From: Clostridiales bacterium
GTDB lineage: Bacteria; Bacillota; Clostridia; Lachnospirales; JAISER01
Reading direction: 5' to 3'
DNA length: 56,994 nt
Assembly (NCBI GenBank): GCA_031263985.1
Contig: JAISER010000039.1
Span: 1-56,994 of the forward strand
In this document: in pieces, positions 9,161-17,154 of the stretch
Layout of the letters: each line of letters begins with the position of its first letter
Position numbering within the stretch: the first letter of the stretch is position 1
The notes under the pieces: generated by a model
What the model was told of the DNA's origin: nothing
Database searches by the model: none
What the model saw: the letters and a program-made list of their open reading frames with translations, nothing else
Translations under genes and position numbers: made by a program

Positions 9161-9254
9161 GACCTGTCCTGAAACCTGACTCCGGCGTTCGCGCTTCCCA
9201 TGTTTGGCGAAAAATCATCACAAAATCCGCTAAAATCAAGATTTTAAACAGGCT
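9161..9254. repeat. Dispersed repeat family 2 copy overlapping the 3' end of the flavodoxin gene
   Basis: The left end gacctgtcctgaaacctgac at 9161-9180 matches the terminal repeat of the element at 44424-44548. The right end gattttaaacaggct at 9240-9254 matches family 2. The right end lies inside the coding sequence of the neighbouring flavodoxin and supplies its last codons. Confidence 0.65.
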
Positions 9255-9664
9255 TTAACAAATTTATTAATTGAATGAATTTGTTTTTCGTTTAATTTTA
9301 TAGAACCTTTTCCGCCAAGCCATGCGTGATTGCGAATACCCATTTTAATGGGCAAGGTTTCTTTTTCCGCGTTTATACCTTTGCCTTCCACTATTGAAAG
9401 TATCGTTTTTGTTTTATCCATTCCTCCGGCTGTAGTGAATGCCGCTACGGATTTAACAAGTCCAGGATCTAAATTCCCCAAATAATTTATAAGTGAGGAA
9501 TCTATGCCCCACTTATAGACGCCGCCGCCAATAAATAAAAGATCAACATATTCGACAATCGGGTTTTCAATGGATTCCGCCGTTATTCCCGCCGCTTTTG
9601 CGATTGCCTCCGCCACTTCTTTTGTATTGCCGCCGCGTGACTGATACCTGATTGCAATTTTCAT
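9236..9664 (-). CDS. Small flavodoxin-like protein
   Basis: A 142-aa single-domain FMN-binding protein of the flavodoxin fold. The phosphate-binding loop is YQSRGGNTKEVAEAI near residues 7-21, followed by the strand LLFIGGGVYKWG and the AAFTTAGGMDKT loop that holds the isoalloxazine ring. It probably acts as a soluble electron carrier or oxidoreductase domain. GGGGAG lies about 9 bases before the ATG. The last five codons and the stop overlap a dispersed repeat end (9240-9254), so the original C-terminus may have been replaced by the insertion. The gene is AT-rich like the methyltransferase beside it and unlike the flanks, which suggests both were acquired together. Confidence 0.8.
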   Translation of the reverse strand: MKIAIRYQSRGGNTKEVAEAIAKAAGITAESIENPIVEYVDLLFIGGGVYKWGIDSSLINYLGNLDPGLVKSVAAFTTAGGMDKTKTILSIVEGKGINAEKETLPIKMGIRNHAWLGGKGSIKLNEKQIHSINKFVKACLKS

Positions 9665-9742
9665 TATTTCAACTCCCCCTTAATTCTTTTTTAACGCTTT
9701 TATGTATAATTCTTTACGCAATATATTCACAACCGACTCTTA

Positions 9743-9780
9743 GAGTTTGTTCAAGATCTCCATTTCGCTTCTTTTCGGCC
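9743..9780. repeat. Half copy of dispersed repeat family 2, inverted
   Basis: The stretch tttgttcaagatctcc (from 9747) and the following catttcgcttcttttcgg are the reverse complement of the right half of family 2 (compare 39334-39360). With the copy at 9161-9254, this puts the flavodoxin gene between two outward-facing element ends. Confidence 0.55.
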
Positions 9781-9855
9781 TATCTTCCACCCAAGCCACA
9801 TGACCGCGGCGAAGCGTAGACAGGTTTGTTATGCGCGGCTCCAACTGTTTTACGC

Positions 9856-10626
9856 TTATTTTTTATACGCTATTATAAACATTCTTTGAAATGGAAAAAG
9901 AACCTTATTATTTGATTGTTCATTATAACGTTTTTTACATTCATCTAAAATTTCATTTTCAAGCTCCCGCTTCTCATCTTCTGTTACCAATTGTTCTAAA
10001 TATGGTCTTAACGCCGTTGAGCGCACAAAATCAATAATTCCTTTCATCGATTCCATTATATGATAATAATGTGTTTCCCATAAAGTAATTTCACCGGCAT
10101 ACTTATTTAATATTTCATAATAGTAATTAATTTCATGCTGTTTGTTCCAAATATTGCTTTTTATACGATTGTTCCATTTTTCCTTTTTCAAAGCGTCGTT
10201 TATAGCGAAATTTACAGGCATATTTTCAAAATTTGGAATTTGCGCGGCGAACGCTCCGTTATCCTCTACCGCATTCCACAATTTTGGTATCAAAATTTCA
10301 GGGTTGTCCATCCATTGAAGGGATGCGTTTGAAAATACAAGCGAATATTCTTTATCATCAGCTATGTTTTCCGCTCTTTCGTGTATCCATGTCTGGTTTG
10401 GATAATCACTTTTCGCTTTTTCTATCATGCTTTTAGATGAATCCAGCCCAACGACATTACAATTCGGCCATTTGTTTGCCAATATCCGCGTACTGTTTCC
10501 GGGTCCGCAGCCAATATCTATAATTTTTTTAGGATTACTCAAACTTATTTTCTCCACTAAATCAATCGCGGGCTGCGTTCTTTCGTTTTCAAAAAGTAAA
10601 TATTTATCGGGATTCCAATCTTTCAT
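9856..10626 (-). CDS. SAM-dependent methyltransferase, trans-aconitate methyltransferase-like
   Basis: A class I methyltransferase of 256 aa. Motif I is IIDIGCGPGNSTRI near residues 36-49, with the acidic VGLDSSKSM that binds the SAM ribose after it and SNASLQWM as motif post-II. The C-terminal helical part (ETHYYHIMESMKGIIDFV) resembles Tam, which methyl-esterifies trans-aconitate; substrate specificity is only inferred. The ATG at 10626 has GAAGGA about 6 bases upstream and is preferred over 10644. The codons are markedly AT-richer than those of tmcAL or spoIIE, suggesting recent acquisition. Confidence 0.82.
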   Translation of the reverse strand: MKDWNPDKYLLFENERTQPAIDLVEKISLSNPKKIIDIGCGPGNSTRILANKWPNCNVVGLDSSKSMIEKAKSDYPNQTWIHERAENIADDKEYSLVFSNASLQWMDNPEILIPKLWNAVEDNGAFAAQIPNFENMPVNFAINDALKKEKWNNRIKSNIWNKQHEINYYYEILNKYAGEITLWETHYYHIMESMKGIIDFVRSTALRPYLEQLVTEDEKRELENEILDECKKRYNEQSNNKVLFPFQRMFIIAYKK

Positions 10627-10650
10627 ATAATTTCCTTCGCCCAAGCCGCC

Positions 10651-10770
10651 GTAAAACGGCGCGGCTGATTTTGGCTTTAACGTAACCTTCCGCGCTTGCG
10701 GGCGATCATTATGTCAATTATTTAGCGGCTTGGTTTTCAAAGCGCGCGATTCCCGCTTTCAAGCTCTCCG
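10651..10770 (-). pseudogene. Decayed partial duplicate of tmcAL (about 120 bp)
   Basis: This stretch aligns with 11071-11190 inside tmcAL at an offset of 420 bases. Shared blocks include gtaaaac, gcgcggct, attatgtc and ttttcaa followed by agcgcgcgat. By eye roughly four bases in five match, with small compensating indels. It corresponds to about codons 264-304 of tmcAL and ends 4 bases past the tmcAL stop codon. It has no start or stop of its own. Confidence 0.8.
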
Positions 10771-10774
10771 GCGG

Positions 10775-11983
10775 TTACACCGTGACGATCGGTTTTGTAT
10801 ATTCAGCGTTTGACGGGTACGCCTTCGCGCCTGTCGCCAGGTAATATACATCCGTGGCGAGCGTCTCGCGGCGAAGCATAACTTTAGCGGCGCCAGTCAG
10901 AACCGCGTCCGCTTTTTTCATGTTCGTTACAATCGGCGCGACGCTTTTTTTAACGATTTCAGCTAAAAGCGGCGCGGCGCTTTTTTTAAATCCGAGAACG
11001 CGCGTATACTGAGGTCCGCCATTTCGCTCATAGAGCGCGAATTCCTCTTTAGATAAACGTATTACGCAGTGTAAAACAGCGCGGCTTATTTTGGTTTTAG
11101 CGTAGCGTTTGGCGCTTACAAGCGATATTATGTCGCTTATTTCGCGCGCTTGGCTCTCAAAGCGCGCGATCCTGTTTTCAAGCCCTTCGGTCATATCCAT
11201 CACGCTTCCAAGCCAACCCGCGTCGTTCGTTTTGACCGTGTAATGAAAAACCCCGCTTAGGCTGTCAATTGACGCTAAATCGGAGTTCTTTAATATTTCA
11301 TGACACGCGGGCGGCATGACGCGTATGACGCTGGAGATGTCCTTAAACGCGGCCTCGCGTATGGAGGCGGCGGAAACGATCGTCGCGCCGGCGGGTATTT
11401 CAGCGACGACTCGCTCCGAAGCCTTTCTTTTGTAAGCGTAAGCGGTAATGGGAGCTTTCTGGCGTATAATCGCCTTCAAATACTCCACGCCTAATATGTC
11501 GTTTGGGCGGTCCGTAACGTCAGAAGGCGCGCCTGTCGCGTAAAGAGCGGCTTTGCGCGCCGCGTGATAGCTTAAGCCGCTGTCAAGGCCGTCTTTCAGA
11601 ACGCGGGTGAAATCGTCTGATTCGGCGGCCAGCGCCTCCGCCGTTTTTTGAAGCTTGACTATGTCGCCGCATTCGGAGCCGAAGCACACGCTGTCAACGA
11701 CGCCGGTAGAGCGCAGTATTTTGATTGACGCGGACGCGAAGAATTCCGCGCTGGCCGTGGCGTAAGCCACAGGGATCTCTAAGACTATGTCAGCGCCGCA
11801 AATGAGGGCCATGCGCGCGCGCGACCATTTGTCCGCAATCGCGGGTTCTCCGCGCTGCGTGAAGTTTCCGCTCATCGCCACGACGATGGCGTCGCGCCCG
11901 GACATCTCTCTGGCCGCTTTGATATGCGCGGCGTGTCCGTTGTGAAATGGATTATATTCGGCTACAACGCCAACCGCGGGCAT
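10775..11983 (-). CDS. tmcAL: tRNA(Met) cytidine acetate ligase (TmcAL/YlbM family)
   Basis: TmcAL uses acetate and ATP to make N4-acetylcytidine at the wobble position of elongator tRNA-Met. The nucleotidyltransferase core is plain: AEYNPFHNGH at residues 8-17 contains the HxGH ATP motif, MSGNFTQRGEPA follows near 38, and VCFGSE and NDILGVEYLKA are family blocks. The 402-aa length is normal. AGGGG lies about 9 bases before the ATG. It starts 10 bases after the divIC stop codon, so it is probably co-transcribed with yabP-yabQ-divIC. A decayed copy of codons 264-304 follows the stop. Confidence 0.92.
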   Translation of the reverse strand: MPAVGVVAEYNPFHNGHAAHIKAAREMSGRDAIVVAMSGNFTQRGEPAIADKWSRARMALICGADIVLEIPVAYATASAEFFASASIKILRSTGVVDSVCFGSECGDIVKLQKTAEALAAESDDFTRVLKDGLDSGLSYHAARKAALYATGAPSDVTDRPNDILGVEYLKAIIRQKAPITAYAYKRKASERVVAEIPAGATIVSAASIREAAFKDISSVIRVMPPACHEILKNSDLASIDSLSGVFHYTVKTNDAGWLGSVMDMTEGLENRIARFESQAREISDIISLVSAKRYAKTKISRAVLHCVIRLSKEEFALYERNGGPQYTRVLGFKKSAAPLLAEIVKKSVAPIVTNMKKADAVLTGAAKVMLRRETLATDVYYLATGAKAYPSNAEYTKPIVTV

Positions 11984-11993
11984 ATTCGGACCC

Positions 11994-12305
11994 CTAACTT
12001 TTCGCGTCGTTGTAAAACAAAATTTCGTCGGGCATTACAAGGTCGAGCTGTTCGCGGGCGATTTTTTCAACAAACGCGTCGCTGCCGTAATATTCGCGGC
12101 TTAATTCCAGACGCGCGGCTTTAGTCGTTTCGTTGTCTATCATGGCGCGCGTTTCATCCGCCATGCGGGTATATTCGCTTATATCTATCGCTTTGGAAAA
12201 AATCGCCACCGTGGCCGACGCAAGGAGCGTCAGCCAAAATAATATGTACAGTCGAAACCGGATTTTGCCTCTATGTTTTTGGTCTTTAGTATCCAAGCGC
12301 AACAC
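11994..12305 (-). CDS. divIC: Septum formation initiator family protein (FtsL/DivIC type)
   Basis: A 103-aa bitopic membrane protein: a short basic cytoplasmic tail, one transmembrane helix (about residues 20-38, LYILFWLTLLASATVAIF), then an extracytoplasmic coiled coil (about 45-80) and the C-terminal segment IAREQLDLVMPDEILFYN, typical of DivIC/FtsB. It forms the FtsB-FtsL-type complex at the division septum. Its position right after yabQ matches the Bacillus order yabP-yabQ-divIC. The start is GTG, one base after the yabQ stop, so it is probably translated by coupling. Assignment to DivIC rather than FtsL rests on gene order. Confidence 0.8.
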   Translation of the reverse strand: MLRLDTKDQKHRGKIRFRLYILFWLTLLASATVAIFSKAIDISEYTRMADETRAMIDNETTKAARLELSREYYGSDAFVEKIAREQLDLVMPDEILFYNDAKS

Positions 12306-12306
12306 C

Positions 12307-12813
12307 TTATATCTTTTTCAGAATATTCAAACTGCGTTTAAATGATTTTTTCTTAATTTTGACATATCGTTTTGATTTTTGCAACAAGTTTTTCGCGGGC
12401 TTTTCCGCTAATTTAACCTTTTCAAAAGCAAAAGACGCCAAAACGGACAGTGTTTTGACTATAAATCTGACTGGAATCAGTATTAAACGCGTCACGGCTT
12501 TAATTATTTTTTTAATGACGGTTATCACCGCGATAAAAATTTTTATGATAACCCGGCTTAGCGTCGCGAAATATAAAACGGCGCCTACAGCCGCGCCGAC
12601 AAATGAAAAAGCGCGCGTTTCGCCGCCGTTTACATGGAGCGTAAGCAAAAACATGCCTGCCGCCGCGATAAGCCAAAACATAGCGTCCTCGACCTGCACT
12701 ACCGCGTTGTGATGTTTGACGGCGAGTCTTGTTACCCGAAACAAATCGTAGACAAAGCCTATAGCGAAGCCCGCCAAAACCGAAATGAAAAAAAGCGTCG
12801 TCTGACTTAACAT
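12307..12813 (-). CDS. yabQ: Spore cortex biosynthesis protein YabQ
   Basis: YabQ is a membrane protein needed for spore cortex formation in Bacillus. This 168-aa protein has three hydrophobic segments in the first 90 residues, including FFISVLAGFAIGFVYDLFR at about 8-26, the family hallmark, then VEDAMFWLIAAAGMFLLTL. A long basic C-terminal tail (about 125-168) is Lys/Arg-rich. GGAGG lies 7 bases before the ATG. It sits between yabP and divIC, and transcription in the mother cell under sigma E is inferred from Bacillus. Confidence 0.88.
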   Translation of the reverse strand: MLSQTTLFFISVLAGFAIGFVYDLFRVTRLAVKHHNAVVQVEDAMFWLIAAAGMFLLTLHVNGGETRAFSFVGAAVGAVLYFATLSRVIIKIFIAVITVIKKIIKAVTRLILIPVRFIVKTLSVLASFAFEKVKLAEKPAKNLLQKSKRYVKIKKKSFKRSLNILKKI

Positions 12814-12837
12814 GTTCTTCCTCCGTCTGACGAACCG

Positions 12838-13125
12838 TCATTTAAACAGTTTGTTAAAAAATGATCCGCCGCCTTTGCCAAAAGCCGATTGATCCTCGTA
12901 GGTTACGCTGGCGATATCGCCGTCAATCTCAAGCTCTCCGTTTTCCAGGTTAAGTCTGCTTACGTGCAGATTTACGCCTCTTATGACAAGCGAGCCAAGC
13001 TCCGTATCCGTTATCACCGTTTCGTCGTCAAAAGAAATAACGTCTATAACGCCTGTAACGACCGCGATTTCCCTTCGTGAGACGTTTATAGAATGTTTGG
13101 AAAAGCTTCTTTTTTCATCAGCCAT
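12838..13125 (-). CDS. yabP: Sporulation protein YabP
   Basis: YabP is a small sporulation protein of the YabP/YqfC family. Here it is 95 aa and all-beta: ITDTELGSLVIRGVNLHVSR and LENGELEIDGDI are the conserved strands, and the C-terminus is a short Gly/Phe tail. The ATG at 13125 is chosen because GGAG lies 7 bases upstream; the longer frame from 13146 lacks one. It is first in the yabP-yabQ-divIC-tmcAL run. A role in spore coat or cortex assembly is inherited from the Bacillus homologue. Confidence 0.88.
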   Translation of the reverse strand: MADEKRSFSKHSINVSRREIAVVTGVIDVISFDDETVITDTELGSLVIRGVNLHVSRLNLENGELEIDGDIASVTYEDQSAFGKGGGSFFNKLFK

Positions 13126-13239
13126 AATATGCTCCTTTCGCGCCACGGCGTCTTTCTATAAATATATGAGCGTTTAAAGGAGCGCTATGACTTTTCTTAA
13201 CGTATATTACTCGGCGGGAGCAAAGGCGGCTTTGGCCGG

Positions 13240-14082
13240 TTAACCGTATGAGGCCGCGTTTATGAAACATTTAAACGCGTCGCCGGTTGACGTTACGCCT
13301 TCGAACAGATAAGCCGGTTGGACTACGCTGTCCTCGTATATATACGCGAGCGAGCATTTGGCAAGCTCTATCAGCTCGCCGTCAGGCAAGTCGAGAGGCA
13401 GACGCGTCGCCGCGGTTTCCATGGATATCGTTTTAACGCTGCCAAGCCGTTGATAATGTATGTTGTAATATGTCAAAGACTTAACGCCGCCGTTGGCGTT
13501 AAGCGTTACGGATGTGGTGAAAGAATAGTTTTTGATGTTCCCTATGCGGTTGATGAAACAGACTTCATACGTTTCGCCGTCAAAGTTCGTTTCCGCCTCC
13601 TCATAGCTTAAAAACAGGAATCTTTTGTCGATAAAATCTTCGGCTATTTTAAGGGCCTCTTCGCTTGTTATAAGCTCATCCTCGCCTTTGGCCGCCTTCG
13701 TTACGTAGTTTATTAGATTGCCGTATTTACTGACGTATACGGATCCATTTTCGTCGGAGCAGCTGAAATATTGCTCCGTCTCCTCTATGGCCGCCGAAAC
13801 GTCGGGTTCAGATACGTTCATGCCGAACAATAAAAAATAATATATCGCTCCGTCTATGTCAAGCGTTTTGTATTTGGGCATGTATGTGTTGAGCGTGCCT
13901 GACGGCGTACGCGAAAGTTTAAACTTTATGTCGTAAATGTCATTCAGGCGAGGGTTGGCGGCGTCCGTTCGCCACGCGGTCGAGACGCTGGTAAGAAATG
14001 GCGTCGGCGAGAATCGCTCGTTAAAAAAAATAGCGAAACTGACGAAGAAAATCAGCGTGAACAAGAAATAGTATTTTTTCAT
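13240..14082 (-). CDS. Membrane-anchored exported protein, possibly YycI/YycH-like
   Basis: A 280-aa protein with one N-terminal hydrophobic segment (residues 4-20, FLFTLIFFVSFAIFF) and an extracytoplasmic remainder of mixed alpha/beta character. The stretch LITSEEALKIAEDFID and the VTLNANGGVKSLTYYNI region resemble PepSY/YycI-type repeats, which bind sensor kinases in the WalK system, but the resemblance is weak and I cannot assign a function. AGGTGAT lies 8 bases before the ATG at 14082; a TTG sits one codon upstream. It is transcribed divergently from the acyltransferase gene and may lead the yabP operon, 114 bases upstream of it. Confidence 0.65.
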   Translation of the reverse strand: MKKYYFLFTLIFFVSFAIFFNERFSPTPFLTSVSTAWRTDAANPRLNDIYDIKFKLSRTPSGTLNTYMPKYKTLDIDGAIYYFLLFGMNVSEPDVSAAIEETEQYFSCSDENGSVYVSKYGNLINYVTKAAKGEDELITSEEALKIAEDFIDKRFLFLSYEEAETNFDGETYEVCFINRIGNIKNYSFTTSVTLNANGGVKSLTYYNIHYQRLGSVKTISMETAATRLPLDLPDGELIELAKCSLAYIYEDSVVQPAYLFEGVTSTGDAFKCFINAASYG

Positions 14083-14178
14083 CAATGCGTATCACCTAGT
14101 CGTTGTCGTTTTATTAGCGCAGTCATTATTAGGATGGGGAAATAATTACATATTTATACGCGTCGGACCTAAAATATA

Positions 14179-14207
14179 TTGAAAATAGGGAGACAAAACG
14201 TTATAAT
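14179..14207 (+). promoter_or_regulatory. Promoter of the acyltransferase operon
   Basis: TTGAAA at 14179-14184, a 17-bp spacer and TATAAT at 14202-14207 lie 68 bases upstream of the MBOAT ATG, in the divergent intergenic region. Confidence 0.75.
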
Positions 14208-14274
14208 ACGCACGGCGGCGAAGCTTCGAGGCGATTGCGAAAGAGCTTACGCGAGCTAAACGGAGGTTGGGCTG

Positions 14275-15675
14275 ATGGTATTCAACTCGTGGACATACGC
14301 GTTTTTTTTCGCGGCCGCGCTCCTGGTCTATCATATATGTCCGCGCAAGCTCAAATGGATGTCGTTGCTGGCGGCCAGCTGCATATTTTATATGGCGTGG
14401 AATCCGGTCCTGATGCTTTTGCTTATTTTTGTCGCGTTAGTGAATTTTTTGTGCGCAATGGCGGAAAACCATAAAAAACCGGCGCTTGTGATAGCGCTGG
14501 CGCTTAGCTTCGGCGTTTTGGCGGCGTTTAAATATCTGAACTTTTTACTGTCAGGCGTTTTAGGCCTTTTTGGCGAAACGGCTGAATTTGACATAATTCT
14601 GCCGATGGGCATCTCTTTTTATACGTTTCAGTCGGTAGGATATACGATAGACGTTTATAGAGGCGTTATGGAGCCGCAAAAAAACTTCTTCAAGTTTTTG
14701 CTTTTTATAACGTTTTTTCCTCAGCTTGTCGCGGGTCCGATAGAACGCGCGGAGAATATTACGCCGCAACTGTTCTCCGGCGAAAAGCTCTCTCTCGACA
14801 ATTTCATGGACGGCGGCGCGTACATGATACTGGGCTATTTTAAAAAAGTCGCTGTCGCGGACAGAATAGCGATCGCTGTGAACGCCGTATATAAGGCGCC
14901 TGCTAATTTTGGGGGACTCGCGCTTATAACGGCCGCCGCGCTGTTTTCGTTCCAAATATATTGCGACTTCAGCGGATACAGCGATATCGCCGTCGGGTGC
15001 GCGAAGTGCTTCGGCATAGATTTGTCGCAAAATTTTCGCCAGCCGTTTTTATCTAAAAGTTTAAAGGAATTTTGGCGCCGTTGGCACATATCGCTGTCGT
15101 CATGGTTTAAAGATTACGTTTATTTTCCGCTTGGCGGAGGGCGCGTTTCAAAGCCGCGCCGCGCCTTCAACACGCTGCTGACGTTTTTATTAAGCGGTCT
15201 TTGGCATGGCGCAAGCGTGATGTTCTTGGCGTGGGGCTTTTTGCACGGCGCGTGCCAGGCTGTTCTGGAGTTTTCGCCAAAGATTCTGGCCGGGAAGAAA
15301 TGCTGGCTTTGGGATTTCTTGCGCGTATGCGCGACGTTTTCGTTCGTTACGTTCGCGTTTATATTCTTTAGGGCGGGGACGTTCGACGTCGCGTTTACGT
15401 TCATCAGCCGTTTGTTCGTAGATGTGAACGAATGGATGAAGATCGATTATATATTTAAAACGCTGGAAGGATTCGGCATGGGCGCCGTTGAGTTTTTGAC
15501 GGGCGTCGGGTGCGTGACGGCGCTTATCGTTACGGACCTCATAGGCGGCGAGACAAGCTTTTTCGACAAGACGCGGGGCGCCGCTCGCTTTTTAGCCTGC
15601 GCCGCTTTAGCGGTCATAACGATTTCAACGGGAGTGTTTTATGACGCGCAAGGCTTTATATATTTCCAATTTTAA
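14275..15675 (+). CDS. MBOAT-family O-acyltransferase (AlgI/PatA-like)
   Basis: A polytopic membrane protein of 466 aa that probably moves acyl (usually acetyl) groups across the membrane onto an extracellular polysaccharide. Family blocks are FAAFKYLNFL-like near residue 85, ILPMGISFYTFQSVGYTIDVYRG at about 104-125, FPQLVAGPIERA, REFWRRWHISLS-like, and LLSGLWHGAS near 306-315, where the His is the catalytic residue. GGAGG lies 7 bases before the ATG. Its last 35 bases overlap the next gene, whose product is the expected SGNH partner. The target polymer is unknown; a sugar transferase gene lies beyond the downstream repeat array. Confidence 0.92.
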   Translation: MVFNSWTYAFFFAAALLVYHICPRKLKWMSLLAASCIFYMAWNPVLMLLLIFVALVNFLCAMAENHKKPALVIALALSFGVLAAFKYLNFLLSGVLGLFGETAEFDIILPMGISFYTFQSVGYTIDVYRGVMEPQKNFFKFLLFITFFPQLVAGPIERAENITPQLFSGEKLSLDNFMDGGAYMILGYFKKVAVADRIAIAVNAVYKAPANFGGLALITAAALFSFQIYCDFSGYSDIAVGCAKCFGIDLSQNFRQPFLSKSLKEFWRRWHISLSSWFKDYVYFPLGGGRVSKPRRAFNTLLTFLLSGLWHGASVMFLAWGFLHGACQAVLEFSPKILAGKKCWLWDFLRVCATFSFVTFAFIFFRAGTFDVAFTFISRLFVDVNEWMKIDYIFKTLEGFGMGAVEFLTGVGCVTALIVTDLIGGETSFFDKTRGAARFLACAALAVITISTGVFYDAQGFIYFQF

Positions 15676-16672
15676 GAAAACGCTTATATTGATTTTGTTC
15701 ATCGCCGCTTTCGCGTCGGCGTCGGTTGGCGTGGGCGAGTTCTACGAGTCTATAGCCGCGAAAAACAAGGTTAATTTATGGAGCGAGCAGCGATTCAGCG
15801 ATTTTTACGCGCTGGAACGTAATTCGATTGACATAGCTTTTTTGGGTTCGTCGCATTCATATTGTACGTTTGATCCGGAAAAGCTCGAAGACACGCTGGG
15901 CATGACGTGCTATCAGCTTGGAATGCCGGGGCAACTGCCGGACGCGACCTATTATACGCTGTTAGAGCTTTTAAACTATCAGAACCCGAAATGCGTCGTC
16001 GTGGAGCTTTATTGGGAATTGACCGACAAGGAATTCGACATGAAGCAGGCGGAAGCGCTATTTCGGGCGCTTAAAAATGAGGAGCTACAAAAGGATTATT
16101 TTAAAAACGTCGTTCCGCCGGGCGAAAAGTTAAGCTATATGATTAAGCCCGTACGTTATCAGCGGGATGTTTTCGCGTGGGCGGAAACGCGATTTTGGAG
16201 CGTCGCGGAAGAAAAGCTGGGCGTGAAAAGGCGCGTTCCCGAAGGCGTGGAATACTACCGTTCAAAAGGCTATATTTACTGCGACTATGTCATGGGCGAA
16301 GATGAGTATGTAAAAATTTCAAACGAAAAGGGATTGGACGGCGCGCAGTGGCGAATTGCCGGCGCGCAGGAGAAATATTTGAGGATGATAGCGGAACTGT
16401 GCGGTGAACGTCGCATAAAGCTCGCGTTCGTTACCGCGCCTGTGTCCAATGTGTATTTGAGCGGCGTGGAGCGTTATGACGCTATATACGACGCGGCGCG
16501 CTCGCTCGCGGACGAATGCGGCGCGCCGTATTTGGATTTTAACCAAGTGAACGCTCAAAAGAACGTTTTTGAAGACAAGCGTTTCCGTGACGCCAGGCAT
16601 CTTAATGACTCAGGCTCGACGGTCGCGTGCGCTTATTTCGCTGAATGGCTAAAAAATATTCTTGTTGAATGA
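15641..16672 (+). CDS. SGNH-hydrolase-like partner of the O-acyltransferase (DltD/AlgX type)
   Basis: A 343-aa protein with one N-terminal membrane anchor (residues 14-31) and an extracytoplasmic SGNH-like domain. The Ser block is IAFLGSSHSY near 65-74. The C-terminal DARHLNDSGS block carries the Asp-x-x-His pair. Such proteins finish transfer of acyl groups delivered by an MBOAT partner. The ATG overlaps the acyltransferase gene by 35 bases, with GGGAG 6 bases upstream, so the two are translationally linked. It is the last gene before the palindromic repeat array. Confidence 0.85.
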   Translation: MTRKALYISNFKKTLILILFIAAFASASVGVGEFYESIAAKNKVNLWSEQRFSDFYALERNSIDIAFLGSSHSYCTFDPEKLEDTLGMTCYQLGMPGQLPDATYYTLLELLNYQNPKCVVVELYWELTDKEFDMKQAEALFRALKNEELQKDYFKNVVPPGEKLSYMIKPVRYQRDVFAWAETRFWSVAEEKLGVKRRVPEGVEYYRSKGYIYCDYVMGEDEYVKISNEKGLDGAQWRIAGAQEKYLRMIAELCGERRIKLAFVTAPVSNVYLSGVERYDAIYDAARSLADECGAPYLDFNQVNAQKNVFEDKRFRDARHLNDSGSTVACAYFAEWLKNILVE

Positions 16673-16859
16673 TACGCATATATAATTGGCGTAGCGCTAA
16701 GACTATAAATGTAATGCCGGTCGCGTTCGTTCAGAACGCTAGGCTGGCGAAAAATAAAAATCCATGAGAATTGAAGCTAGAAGGGAAAAAGAAAAAAGGA
16801 CGAAAATAATGGACGAAAGCCGCCAGCCGCATAAAACGGAGGCGGCTTCTATATTTTAA

Positions 16860-17095
16860 AGGATGAGAAGGATTTTTTTGGGGGAAACTTTTTGAAAAAA
16901 GTTTCCCCCAAGCCCCCTTCAAAAACTTCTCCAAAAACTCCGCTTCGCGTCGTTTGTGAATGGGCATGGTCGGGGCAAAAGGGGAGAAAGGGATTTTTTT
17001 TGGGGGAAACTTTTTGAAAAAAGTTTCCCCCAAGCCCCCTTCAAAAACTTCCCCAAAAACTCCGCTTCGCGTCGTTTTTGAATGGGAGTGAAGGT
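16860..17095. repeat. Palindromic repeat family 3, two tandem units of 122 bp
   Basis: Two nearly identical units start at about 16870 and 16992. Each contains a palindrome (16880-16909 and 17002-17031; ggggg-aaac arms around a tttttgaaaa centre), followed by agccccctt and an aactccgcttcgcgtcg tract. That tract is the reverse complement of the cggagcgaagcggag tract in the next array, so these units are inverted relative to it. The palindromes resemble bidirectional terminators. Confidence 0.85.
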
Positions 17096-17154
17096 TATTC
17101 TCATGGAACGAGAAAGAGGTTTAAATGAATTTTTCGAAAATCTTTTCTAGTATT

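Noticed and set aside
13187..13243. 18-codon plus-strand ORF with AAGGAG upstream
   Set aside because: It overlaps the stop of the minus-strand exported-protein gene and is too short to support without conservation.
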